Source: Paramecium sonneborni (lineage: Eukaryota > Ciliophora > Oligohymenophorea > Peniculida > Parameciidae). Taken from it: DNA of 64,000 nucleotides. The notes below the pieces were generated by a model. That model saw only the letters and a list, made by a program, of their open reading frames with translations. It did not search any database and had not been told where the DNA came from. Positions within the stretch are counted from its first letter, which is position 1; each line of letters begins with the position of its first letter. Made by a program: the position numbers and the translations under genes. Below, piece by piece: positions 22,005 to 32,739 of the stretch. Where the stretch lies: assembly GCA_905182985.1 (NCBI GenBank), contig CAJJDN010000025.1:425487-489486 (forward strand). Direction: 5' to 3'.

Positions 22005-24976
22005 TCAATTAGCTAGTTCCATAGACTATCGTCTTGTAAATATTTCTACTTTTTTATTTTTATTTTCAGCTTAATCTTTAAAGTCTTTTTTTTTAGACTT
22101 TTTCTTCTTATCACTATCAACTATTCTTATTTTAAATGTATTTTACTTCTCTCTATCTATAATTCTTAAAATATCTCAAAAATTCTAATATAAGGAAATA
22201 TCTAAGTATTATTAGAATAAGAGAATAATTTCAAAAATAGGAAATCATACTATTCAGAAGTTAAGTCGATATCCATATATTCAAATGTTTCAATAATTTA
22301 TTTTCTTTCTAACAATCCTTCATATTTACTTGTTAATTAATCAAAATATTATTTCAAACTATTTTTATATTTACTAATAACCTTATAATTTGAATAAATA
22401 TATACTTGTGTTATTTCTTTTGTTTTTAAAGTCTCAATCTCTATAGTTAAAATTTCAAAGGTTCCCACCAATTTTTACAAGATGCTTCTAACAATAGTTG
22501 TAGATTATGTTAATTAATCATTATAAACTACAAATTCTTAAGAGTTATCTTCAGTAAGATATCTTGCAACTAATAATGCTGAATCTTCATCAATTAATAA
22601 AAATGGTTCTCTTTACAATCTTTCTGATATCTCTTTTAATTTTATTTCTCCTGTCTTTTTATTTTTATTGTCAAATAAATATCTCTCAATTGCATCTTAT
22701 AAAGTTATTTTTTTAGTTCTTAATCGATAATTTAATTCTAACCCTAAATGTTCTACATCATCCTTTTTGATTACCTTAAATTTTTATTACTATTAATTTT
22801 TGTCTTAATTGATACTATCTGGAGTATTATTTTAATTTAATGGTCTCTAAATCTTAAGATTAAGAGTTGCTGCAGTTGGAGCCTATCTATTTTAAATTGA
22901 AGGAACAGTCTCTTTTAATCTTGACTAAGCATTTATTAATAATAAATGTTTATATTTTTCATCTAGTTCTTCATAAGCTAATTTAAGTTTCTTTAATTCT
23001 TCTTACAATTAATCTTTCATCTTTACCTCCATTGATAATTTCTCATTCAATTTTTATTTCAACTCAGTCGTTGTTTTATCTAAATATTCTATATCTCTTG
23101 TTTTCTATTAAAGTTCCTTTCTTAATTCTTATTCAATTTTAACTAATCCTATTATTCTTAACTAATTATTATCTAATTTATTTGCTTTTTAAATAAGATT
23201 TTAATTTGTATCTTTGTATGCATCTAATTCTTATTAAAGTCCATCAATATATACTAATTTATCTTTAAGAGTTTATTAAAGATCATCAATCACCTATTTT
23301 TATTTATTTAAAACTTTTTAATCGGTATCTATCTAATTTTAAAGTTTAAATTTTTCTTCCTATTCTATTGCAATTTAACCTTAATAGAATGAATTTTCCT
23401 GTTTAAGAGAATTTATTATTTGCATTTAAATATAGAATTTCTCCTCAAATTAATTAAAATCATGAGTCATTTGAATTATCTACTCATTTCTCTAAGATTA
23501 TTCTAAAAGAGTTCTTAATCTAAGTGTTTCCTCTTCAAATACATTGATTTCTTTCTCTAACTCTTATATTTTAGTATATTTTATATCATGTTTTAAATTT
23601 TAGATCTCTTCATTCTATTATTTAATCAAACTTCGTAATTCTTTGATTTGTTTCTTTAAAGTTATTGTTAATAAATTCTAAAAGAATTATAATTAATATT
23701 ATACTTCACTAATTCCCAATTTAGTCATTAATGCTAAGTCTTATTTATCAGCAACATATTTCTGTTATAAAAATCCTCCTACATTTTGAACTACAGTTTA
23801 CATTCTCTNTCAATTAATAAAAATGGTTCTCTTTACTATCTGGAGTATTATTTTAATTTAATGGTCTCTAAATCTTAAGATTAAGAGTTGCTGCAGTTGG
23901 AGCCTATCTATTTTAAATTGAAGGAACAGTCTCTTTTAATCTTGACTAAGCATTTATTAATAATAAATGTTTATATTTTTCATCTAGTTCTTCATAAGCT
24001 AATTTAAGTTTCTTTAATTCTTCTTACAATTAATCTTTCATCTTTACCTCCATTGATAATTTCTCATTCAATTTTTATTTCAACTCAGTCGTTGTTTTAT
24101 CTAAATATTCTATATCTCTTGTTTTCTATTAAAGTTCCTTTCTTAATTCTTATTCAATTTTAACTAATCCTATTATTCTTAACTAATTATTATCTAATTT
24201 ATTTGCTTTTTAAATAAGATTTTAATTTGTATCTTTGTATGCATCTAATTCTTATTAAAGTCCATCAATATATACTAATTTATCTTTAAGAGTTTATTAA
24301 AGATCATCAATCACCTATTTTTATTTATTTAAAACTTTTTAATCGGTATCTATCTAATTTTAAAGTTTAAATTTTTCTTCCTATTCTATTGCAATTTAAC
24401 CTTAATAGAATGAATTTTCCTGTTTAAGAGAATTTATTATTTGCATTTAAATATAGAATTTCTCCTCAAATTAATTAAAATCATGAGTCATTTGAATTAT
24501 CTACTCATTTCTCTAAGATTATTCTAAAAGAGTTCTTAATCTAAGTGTTTCCTCTTCAAATACATTGATTTCTTTCTCTAACTCTTATATTTTAGTATAT
24601 TTTATATCATGTTTTAAATTTTAGATCTCTTCATTCTATTATTTAATCAAACTTCGTAATTCTTTGATTTGTTTCTTTAAAGTTATTGTTAATAAATTCT
24701 AAAAGAATTATAATTAATATTATACTTCACTAATTCCCAATTTAGTCATTAATGCTAAGTCTTATTTATCAGCAACATATTTCTGTTATAAAAATCCTCC
24801 TACATTTTGAACTACAGTTTACATTCTCTCAGTATTTTTACTTAAAAACCTCATTTTCGCTTTTAGATCATAATTTTCTTAAGTTAACTTATTTATAATA
24901 TCTTTCAAATACACAGTTTCTGTATATAAATCATCCTATTTAAATAAATTAAATTGATTACTTTATCTTTAGCCAT
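22005..24976 (-). CDS. Long coiled-coil protein of unknown function (interrupted by assembly duplication)
   Basis: The coding path is 24976-24830 joined to 23808-22005, skipping an N at 23809 and a repeated block. With introns at 24936-24961 and 22121-22146 it gives 633 codons in one frame. Residues 1-370 are nearly continuous heptad-type coiled coil (KYTKIQELEKEINVFEEETL, LRKELQQKTRDIEYLDKTTT). Residues 400-600 are a globular helical region (DDVEHLGLELNYRLRTKKIT, DAIERYLFDNKNKKTGEIKL, FLLIDEDSALLVARYL) with weak EF-hand-like spacing and no full calcium loop. The tail is Lys rich. A scaffold or cytoskeletal role is only a guess from the coiled coil. The exon at 24997-25328 may be its true 5' end. 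Confidence 0.65.
22590..24829 (-). repeat. Duplicated block around a single N, second copy lacking 199 bp
   Basis: Copy 1 is 22590-23808 and copy 2 is 23810-24829, with N at 23809. Copy 2 matches copy 1 at 22590-22615 and then at 22815-23808, but lacks the 199 bp between. Removing copy 2 and the N gives an uninterrupted reading frame. This is best explained as an unmerged contig overlap in which the two contigs represent different macronuclear versions of the locus. Confidence 0.8.
22614..22814. other. TA-bounded 199 bp segment missing from one copy: IES-like (cryptic IES) excision variant
   Basis: In copy 1 a TA at 22614-22615 and a TA at 22813-22814 flank a segment whose loss, leaving one TA, exactly yields the junction seen in copy 2 (TA at 23834-23835). 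That is the outcome of IES excision. The left end TACAATCT partly matches the Paramecium IES end consensus TAYAGYNR; the right end is a poor match. The segment is coding in the minus-strand coiled-coil gene, and its loss (199 bp) would shift the frame. It could also be a chimeric read. Confidence 0.55.
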
Positions 24977-24996
24977 ATTTAACGGTATTTTTTTAC

Positions 24997-25328
24997 TTAA
25001 GTCTTATACGACTGGTGAATTTCTTTCAAATATAGTTGAAATAAATACTTTACAATTTCTGTATGATTAGTTTTGCTTTGTGTAACTGAACTATCATTAA
25101 TTACATTAGTTTTTCTTGTAGATAGTGTTCTAAATTTATTAGGGGATGGTTTCAATACAAATTTATCTAAGTCATTCAATTCACCTACTCCAGGAATCAT
25201 CATCTTTAAACCATTAGGCGACACTCTCTCAAGTTTTTTAGTATCATAGATGATGCCTGATTAAGGTCTACTTCTAATATGACTGAAAGTCTTAGATGTA
25301 ATCCTTTAGATAAATTATTTCTTTACAT
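24997..25328 (-). CDS. Short coding exon, likely 5' end of the coiled-coil gene
   Basis: Encodes an N-terminus-like peptide (MITSKTFSHIRSRPQSGI, then VSPNGLKMMIPGVGELNDL) ending at KEIHQSYKTQ. The ATG would be split by an intron (AT at 25328-25327, intron 25304-25326, G at 25303); an upstream start is possible. Its own frame runs into the start of the coiled-coil gene before meeting TGA. A 61 nt GT-AG intron (24936-24996), sharing the 3' splice site of that gene's first intron, would join both in frame into a 730-residue protein. Such an intron is long for Paramecium. A separate small gene remains possible. Confidence 0.5.
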
Positions 25329-26949
25329 TTTAAAGGTTTTTGGAAGTAATATGTTTTATAAAATAAAATCAATTACTCCAAATATATTCTTTTGTCTTTA
25401 TAAAGATACTCAATTGATCATTCATAAATTAAATAATTTCAGTTCTTATACAAAATTAGAGTTTTCTAATAGGTTTATATACATTTTATGATTTGTTGAA
25501 ATTTGAATAATTTCTCAATTCGGTTTATTTTCATAATTTTAAATTACTGCTCTTGTTTCCATGATCTTATTAAATTGTTACCTAAGATTATTTTATTATT
25601 GAAATTAAGTAGTCTTATTAAGTCACTAATAAATATAAAATTGTATGATGATAATGAAAAGTTTAAATATAGAAAAAATTCTAACTTTTTTTTTTTAATA
25701 AGTAAGTGTATCTAAATTCAAAAATTTACATGTAAAACTTAACTATAGATTATTTCTTATTAAAAATAGATGTTCTATCCCATTAGATAATTTATAATAA
25801 ATAAATAATAAATTTATATGTTAATTAATATAGGTTTAATGAGAACTTATATATTTACTTTATTTTTAAATTAATCAATAGGAGCACTAAGTAATTTATT
25901 GCAGAAATTTAAAATCTAAAAGAGAGAGTCAGTTAATTATACTATGATATATTTGGTTTATGGCAATAAATTATAGTAGAGATTTAGAAAATAGAAATGA
26001 TATTTCATTATAAAATGAATTGAAGAAGAGAGAAATTTTTAGTTTTATTTCAATCAATAACATTATTTCACATTAAGATCGTGTAGTTAACCTATCAAGA
26101 TTTGACTAACCATTTCATACCATCAAAAAATTAATGAAAATTAACTTACTATTATCACTAAAATTCATAAGAAGAGGAATATAGTAATGAGAACTTTATT
26201 TTCTTCTGTTAAACTGAAAAGAATTTAATTTAATCTATATATTGTTAAAAGATGTAAAGTATTGTTCATTATCTAAAATGTATCTTGTTTTCATTTTTAA
26301 AGTATTACAATCATATAAATTTAACTTTGACGAATTTATCAACAAGAATGACGAATAGTTTAGAATTTACAATATTTTTATATAAATCAAAAGTAAAATC
26401 AAAAAAATCTTAAATTTGCAATTCTATCAATATTAAATCAATGAATAATAGATCTTTAAGTATTTCAATTAAAAATTAAATCTTTATTTATAAATTATAA
26501 TTATTTTTTATTCTTTAAAAATAAAATTTAATAAAAATATTCAACATCTTTTAATTCTTGAATATTTACAATTTCTCTATATAAGAAAGCAATTAATTAA
26601 TACAAAAAATGTTTTAAATAAAAATTTAGTATATAGTTTCGTAGTTTTAAATATTAAATATTCATTGAATAAATGAACTTACTTGATAACAAATTATGCA
26701 TTTAGAATAGTATTCAGAATTATATTTATTATAATAAATAGATGTTTTTAGATATTTTATTATAAATATTTCACTGAGATTAGTGTGCTTTGATATTAAA
26801 TTTTAATTCTTTGATTTTAGAATTAATACGCATCTAATTATCGGAAATAGTTTAAAATCAAGATTTAATAATTAAATCAACTCAGTCATCATAAGGGCTG
26901 AATTTGAATATCTTTCAATTGATAATTTATATTTTTTATAAAATCATTA
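25329..26949. other. Gene-poor 1.6 kb, no supported gene
   Basis: Very A+T-rich sequence with scattered TGA in all frames. The longest protein-like stretch is a frame of about 53 codons on the plus strand starting near 25860; it lacks family features and is not called. No RNA gene or repeat was recognised. Confidence 0.45.
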
Positions 26950-27417
26950 ATGGATATCAGCGCGTTCTTATACGACAACTTACCTCAACCTTAAGGAAAT
27001 AATGATCTGATTCAAGAAGAATGTCATCAATACCTTTCTAAATTGAATTTTAATAAAACTTTATTCAGAATGCAAAGTCCTGAACCTTCTATTCAAGATG
27101 ATTGTTTTTAAAATGAAAATGACTCTTTTGATGTTAATTTTGGAGATTTTAAATATGTTAACGATGAAAAGAAATATCCTTCTGATGAAGAGGGAGATAT
27201 TTAATGTTTAAAGAAAATTTAAAAGGCTAAAAAGTTGAAGAAAAAGAGTAAAGATAGATATGGGCCTCTTTCAGAAAAGGAATTTATAGAAATAATGAAA
27301 AAACTAGAATAGTGCCAGTAAGTTATGAATATGATTGACAACATGTCGATGATATTGAACGGATTTAAGGTCTAGTTATAGAAACAAGGGATTTCAGCTC
27401 TTTAGCGACATAAGTGA
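26950..27417 (+). CDS. Small acidic/basic protein of unknown function
   Basis: Single exon, 155 residues, starting MDISAFLYDNLPQP. The first half is acidic and polar (SFDVNFGDFKYVNDEKKYPS). A basic stretch KKIQKAKKLKKKSKDRYGPL could act as a nuclear localisation signal. A C-terminal helix follows (EFIEIMKKLEQCQQVMNMID). G+C is higher and codon use looks more regular than in the flanks, so it is probably real. No family was recognised. Confidence 0.6.
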
Positions 27418-27529
27418 ATTATTTTGTTACAATATATTAAATATTTTTTGCTGTTGAACTGACAGTTTATTCACTCATACTAATTAAAGTGATTATTAAT
27501 TTAAAATTATAAATGTAAATAAATATAGG

Positions 27530-29764
27530 TCAAATGAGCATGAAAATTAAGGCTATGACAATGTATGTTAAAATTGACACAATTAAAAGATTTAATGGTG
27601 AAGCTAGCTTTCTTGGCCATTAGGTTGAAGGATATTCATTTTTTTGTTAGCCTTTTAATTTATCTATACATATGCTAAAATACCACATCAAAATTAAGAG
27701 GAAATATAATTCATAATCTCTAAGAGGAGCTTTCCATTAATTTATTAAACTAAATTATACTAATTATATATACATTTTTTTTCTAGACAATCTTCCAGTA
27801 CTCTTTGATGGACTTAAATTTTTAATTGGAATTATTTTTATTGAAGCTATTGGAATTTCAAATTACTCTCCTAAATATTATACAATTCTATCATTTTTAA
27901 TGTTCTTTTGTTATTAAAATTGCATTAATGTGCAAATGATTTATTAAATCCATTTTTCAACATTTTCATTTTGTTTTATCAAAAATTCTTCCTCTTTACT
28001 ATCTTTGACATATATGTCACAAAAGTTCTTAACTTCATAATAAGCAGGAATTTGAAATGGTTAATTTTTCTAAGATTTTAATAAATCACAAAAAAAGGAA
28101 TTCTAGTCTTATGAATATATAAAAGTAAGTAGATGCATGATACCTTGATATTCAGAATCATTTATATAACTTAAATTATTAATGCATTTAAATATTGTCA
28201 TTAATAATTTAGTATAAAATGGATAATATATTCTCAATAGATTTTTCATTTCATTTCTATATTTTTTTAATTCTCTAAAATGAAAGTCTATTTAATAAAA
28301 ATGTGAATTAAATTTTAATTCTAAGCATCTTAATAAATTCTAAGGTTTAAATTCTTTAAATAGTATTGCTTGAGGACATTGTCCGAATTTATTTTTAAGT
28401 ATTTGATAAATAGGTTATAGTTCAGTTAATATAAAACGAGTTATTGGATTGTTGCTTTTATATTAAAAATTTTATTGTTAAGAAAGATAATTTAATATTG
28501 TATTTTAGGATACTAAACAAGAAATTAGTGCTTAATCAAATATCAATACTTAATCGTAAATAGAAATCTCATAAGCAGAAAATTACTATCTTAGAAATAA
28601 AACATACGTAGATAAATGTGAAAGTAAGGAAATTTAATTGCATTACCTTTCGTTATGGTATAATTCAAATGAATTTTATAAAAATTTATATAATCCTTAT
28701 TGATAAGTGATTTATTGTTTTTATCTTCCACATTCAAAAAAGAATCCTCTATTTTAATAAAATATTTGACTTTGCTTGTTAAAGATATCACTATTTTTGA
28801 TAAAATGCTTAAACTATGAGTATGTTGCTTCTAAATCTTATCCGTATAAATTGTTAAAAAATATGGTTAGAAATACCATCATCATTTATGTATCTAATAT
28901 CACACTACTTGGTTTGATTTTGTAAAATAATTTTTATTATTCATTAGTTAGATTAAAATCAAGTAATTTCTATACATATAAATGTTCATACATAGAATAT
29001 TCTTAAAGTAAAATTATCATTTATTGAAATTTAAATATAGTAACTTATCTATTTTAATTATTTTAAATAGGTCTATCTGGTTTAATCTACTTAACCATAT
29101 ATTCAATAATTCTTCTTATCAAGATTAAGTAAGGATTAAAAGTTAGTTATTTAAGTAAAAAGTCTTTGGTATTAAATTTCATTTTGCATTTACTAAAAGC
29201 ACAATCAAGAACTTTTTAACTATTATCTGTTACATGTAAAGCGCTTTCTTTAAAATTTACAGCTCCATTTAATAAATAAATCCAAAACATCATTTAAGCG
29301 CTAACACAAAATTTTAATTGATTTTTTTCAACTAAAATATTGTCTTAGAAAATCTCTTGAAAAGTTTGGAATTGAGAATTCATATTAACAATAGAAGGAT
29401 CCTTCAAAAATAATTATAAATGAGCAGGCAAAATATCAATTTAAACTGGATTATATGGATATTCAGATGGTAATGATTAATAGAATGATTATTCATTTGG
29501 TGAAAGTATATTCAAAATTTTGATAAAAAACAGTGTATCTTCTATAGATCCAAATCGCATTTATGTAGTTCGAAAACTACTATTTAATATTCCATCTTAT
29601 TTGAAAATTAGTTCATATACTTGATGCTAGAATTTTAAAAACTCTTAACCATAGCAATACTCTCTTTATTTTATGAGTTCAAAGCTGACAATTTATAACC
29701 AATTTAAAAATTCATTACCATGAGCTTTTTAAGCATATTTTAAATCGTCTTCAAATTTATTCAT
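27530..29764 (-). CDS. Large helical protein of unknown function
   Basis: One uninterrupted frame of 744 residues starting MNKFEDDLKYAQKAHGNE. It is almost entirely alpha-helical and hydrophobic-patterned (for example LSAQ-type helices such as FCVSAQMMFWIYLLNGAVNF, and LLRIYYPFYTKLLMTIFKC), with no transmembrane segment in the core, suggesting a helical-repeat solenoid. No signature motif was found. The last 60 residues (after IPIKNLSPSKSTGRLSRK) look less like coding sequence; a short GT-AG intron near 27680-27700 could give an earlier stop, so the 3' end is uncertain. Confidence 0.6.
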
Positions 29765-30003
29765 GATTATTTTATGTAATAAATATAATTATTTTTAAAC
29801 TCAATAAATTTTTTTTGCCTAAATCTTGAAATTGAATTTATTGATAAAAACTGAAGCTCTAAAAAAATTAATTGTATGATTAATTTGAGTTCAGTAATTA
29901 TGACTTAAAAAAAATGACTTGTAAAAATAAACAAATACTTTTGATGAACAATTTTGATATATAAATAATTATTTAATAAATAATAAAAAATAAAAAACTA
30001 ATA

Positions 30004-31560
30004 ATGAAAAGATCTAAATTATAGACTTCAGATATCTTAGATTGGTATAAGAAAAGGTAAATTTAAATGTTTATATTAGATTTCCTGAAAAAGTAAAACC
30101 AAATTATTTGTATTTACCAGAAGAAATCAAATAGTAAGAGAGAGCGTAAGTTATATTTGAGAATTTGGACAAAAAGAAAGAAAGTATTGAAAATTAGAAA
30201 GTATTTATAGATAAATTAGCAATTGATAAATTATATGATATCTGTGTGAAGAGTGGAATGAGTATAAATAGAAATTAAGTAAGAATGCTTTTCGAAAAGA
30301 TTGATGAAGATAAAAGCAGTATAAAAGTATTATTAATGTAGAATGGATTGATTTAGAAGAGTTCTAAAAATCAGTTCTTGATGAAGAAGTTGGAGAATGT
30401 AATAAATATTATATTAAAATTTTAGAATTTACATAAGTTGCAATGAAAGTTAGAAAAAACTTAGATGAAGGCTATTTGCCTATATATTATAAAAGTTTAA
30501 TATCACATTTAAGTTTTGTATCTAATAGAGAAGAATTAATACAATAGATTAATGATTAAAGTAAGAGTAAGATAGAGAGATTTGAAAAGATTAAAGAAAT
30601 AATGAAATTACCATATGACGATATAGAATAAGATAATAATTTATAAGTTTAATAAGCAAGAAGAAAATTGAGTGAATTAAAATAAGATTATGAAGGTGTT
30701 TAAAAAGTAGATGTGGAAACATAAGATTTTATAACTTAGATGAAGTAAAAATTAGAGGATACTAAAAAGAAAAGTGATGATGAATTATTATTAAAAAAGA
30801 GAATAAAAAGACATTCTTTACCTCATCATAGTTCCATTATAACTTTACCTAAAATAGAATAAAATCATATGAAATGGCATAAAAATTTAAGTTTAATTGA
30901 TAATCAAGTTAGATAAAAAATATTTAGTGAAGTGTAAACTAAGAATAATAAAATAAATTAATTAATATCACCTAGAAATAAAAAACAAAAGGATTTATTA
31001 TAATTAAAAAATCAATAATCAAAATTTATCAAAAAAGCAAAATAATAATTTGATATTCAGTTTGATTTTATGAATGATAATCAATAATCAATTGATTATA
31101 CAGGTGGTAGAAGTTTTGAAGAAGGAATTCTAAGTTTATTCTAATAATAATAGTAATAAGGCAATTTATGCAACTTTACAAATATCTCAACAATAAAAAA
31201 TGATAAAAATGACAGAGATGAAATTTTAGATTAATCTGGAGATCATTTGCCAAAATCTATATTGAGAAAACTTTAATAATATAAAAATGTAACAAGAGAT
31301 TCAACTTAAATATTATTAGACAAATCTATTTTGTCCAGTTAATAATCGAAATAATCTGGTAAGTTAACACCCATTTATTATTAAAGAATGATTCATTAAA
31401 CTCATACAAATACAGATTCCCTTAATTCTAATGATATGCCAACCTATCCAAAGAGAAGAACATATTCTTAATAAGATCTAAAATATTAAACTGTAATATA
31501 ATTTTATTATATTATTAGCCTTATTTTAAATAATCAGAATTCTAACTACCGTATTTATGA
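30004..31560 (+). CDS. EF-hand protein with coiled coil, function unknown
   Basis: 494 residues after three introns of 23, 23 and 26 nt. Near residue 95 a canonical calcium loop is seen (MLFEKIDEDKSKWIDLEEF: D-x-D-x-S-x-W-I-x-x-E-E), preceded by a helix that may form a paired degenerate EF-hand. Residues 150-270 are a charged coiled coil. The C-terminal half is Gln/Ser/Lys rich and disordered. Calcium binding is inferred from the intact loop. No known family was recognised. The gene ends 93 bp before the MORN-repeat gene on the same strand. Confidence 0.7.
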
Positions 31561-31653
31561 AATTATTTTTATGATATTTATACATTTTATGATATTTTGA
31601 TTGTCAAATCCTTTCATCAGTGAAAATATTTTAAATAATTTAATATAATTTAT

Positions 31654-32621
31654 ATGGGTATTTAGTGTTCTTAATGCTAAATTAATAATGAGAATGAATC
31701 AATTCTTGCTAATGTGGTTACAGATCATAAGAACTGTATGTATATGGAAGATCTTGAAGATAGTTTCGAAAGTGATCCAAGTAATATAGAATCAATATAA
31801 AAATTTTATAGATAATCCACCTTCTACTACTATAAATAAAACATTGGAAGAAAAAAGCATATAATTTTTAAAGATGAAAAAAGAAAGCTAACATACTATA
31901 CAATCTGAATGTTACAAATCAGAAGAATTGTAAATGGATGATGATTCTAAATTTTTCGGATAAACTAAGGATGGTTAAGCTAATGGATATGGAAAATTAT
32001 GGTTAAAAAATGGAGATTATTATGAAGGTGATTTTTTGAATAATTTGATGCATGGTAAAGGAATCTATAACTATAAAAATGGACCAATTTTTGAAGGTCA
32101 ATTTTTATATAATAAACCAGATGGATTTGGTATGGAATCTTGGCCAGATGGTTCTATATATGAAGGATATTTTAAAGAAGGTAAAAAATCTGGTAAAGGA
32201 TGTTACAAATGGTATCAAGGATGTGTTTATGTTGGAGAATGGAAGAATAATAAAATACATGGGACTGGAAGATATGATTGGCCTGATGGAAGGGTATGAT
32301 GATAGATAATAATTCCAGTCTTACTCCGGTAGTTGGATCTGTAATCAAATGCATGGAAGAGGAAAGTACATTTGGTAGGATGGCAAATGTTATGATGGTG
32401 AATATTAGAATGATAGAAAATAAGGATATGGAATATTTTATTGGCCTGATTCCAAATAATATTAAGGTTAATGGAAAGATGGTAAATAACATGGGAAAGG
32501 AGTTATGATCTATCCTGATGGAAAAAAAAGAGTCGGACATTGGTAAAATGGAAAATTGTTGAATTATACTGAAGATGACAATCTTCTTCAAATAATTCCT
32601 GATAACTGGTTGCAATAATGA
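31654..32621 (+). CDS. MORN-repeat protein with N-terminal acylation motif
   Basis: 303 residues, introns 31781-31811 and 32294-32318. The N-terminus MGIQCSQC has Gly2 for myristoylation and nearby Cys for palmitoylation. After an acidic linker there are about eight MORN repeats: GYGKLWLKNGDYYEGDF, GKGIYNYKNGPIFEGQF, GFGMESWPDGSIYEGYF, GKGCYKWYQGCVYVGEW, GTGRYDWPDGRSYSGSW, GRGKYIWQDGKCYDGEY, GYGIFYWPDSKQYQGQW and GKGVMIYPDGKKRVGHW. MORN proteins often organise membrane-cytoskeleton contacts in alveolates and cilia. Lipid anchoring to the plasma or alveolar membrane is inferred. No defects were seen. Confidence 0.9.
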
Positions 32622-32739
32622 TTATAATAACTTTTTTTTTTAATATTTATATCAATTTTATTATTGAGTAAGATTAGATCTTAAAAGAGATTAATTTATA
32701 AAATAATATAATGAAGTATTATCGAATTTATACAATAAA

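Noticed and set aside
25279..25715. Two plus-strand ORFs of 70 codons each
   Set aside because: Low-complexity Ile/Phe/Asn content without family features; the first overlaps the minus-strand exon at 24997-25328.
32172..32615. Minus-strand 147-codon ORF under the MORN gene
   Set aside because: Antisense to eight clear MORN repeats; composition follows from the repeat.
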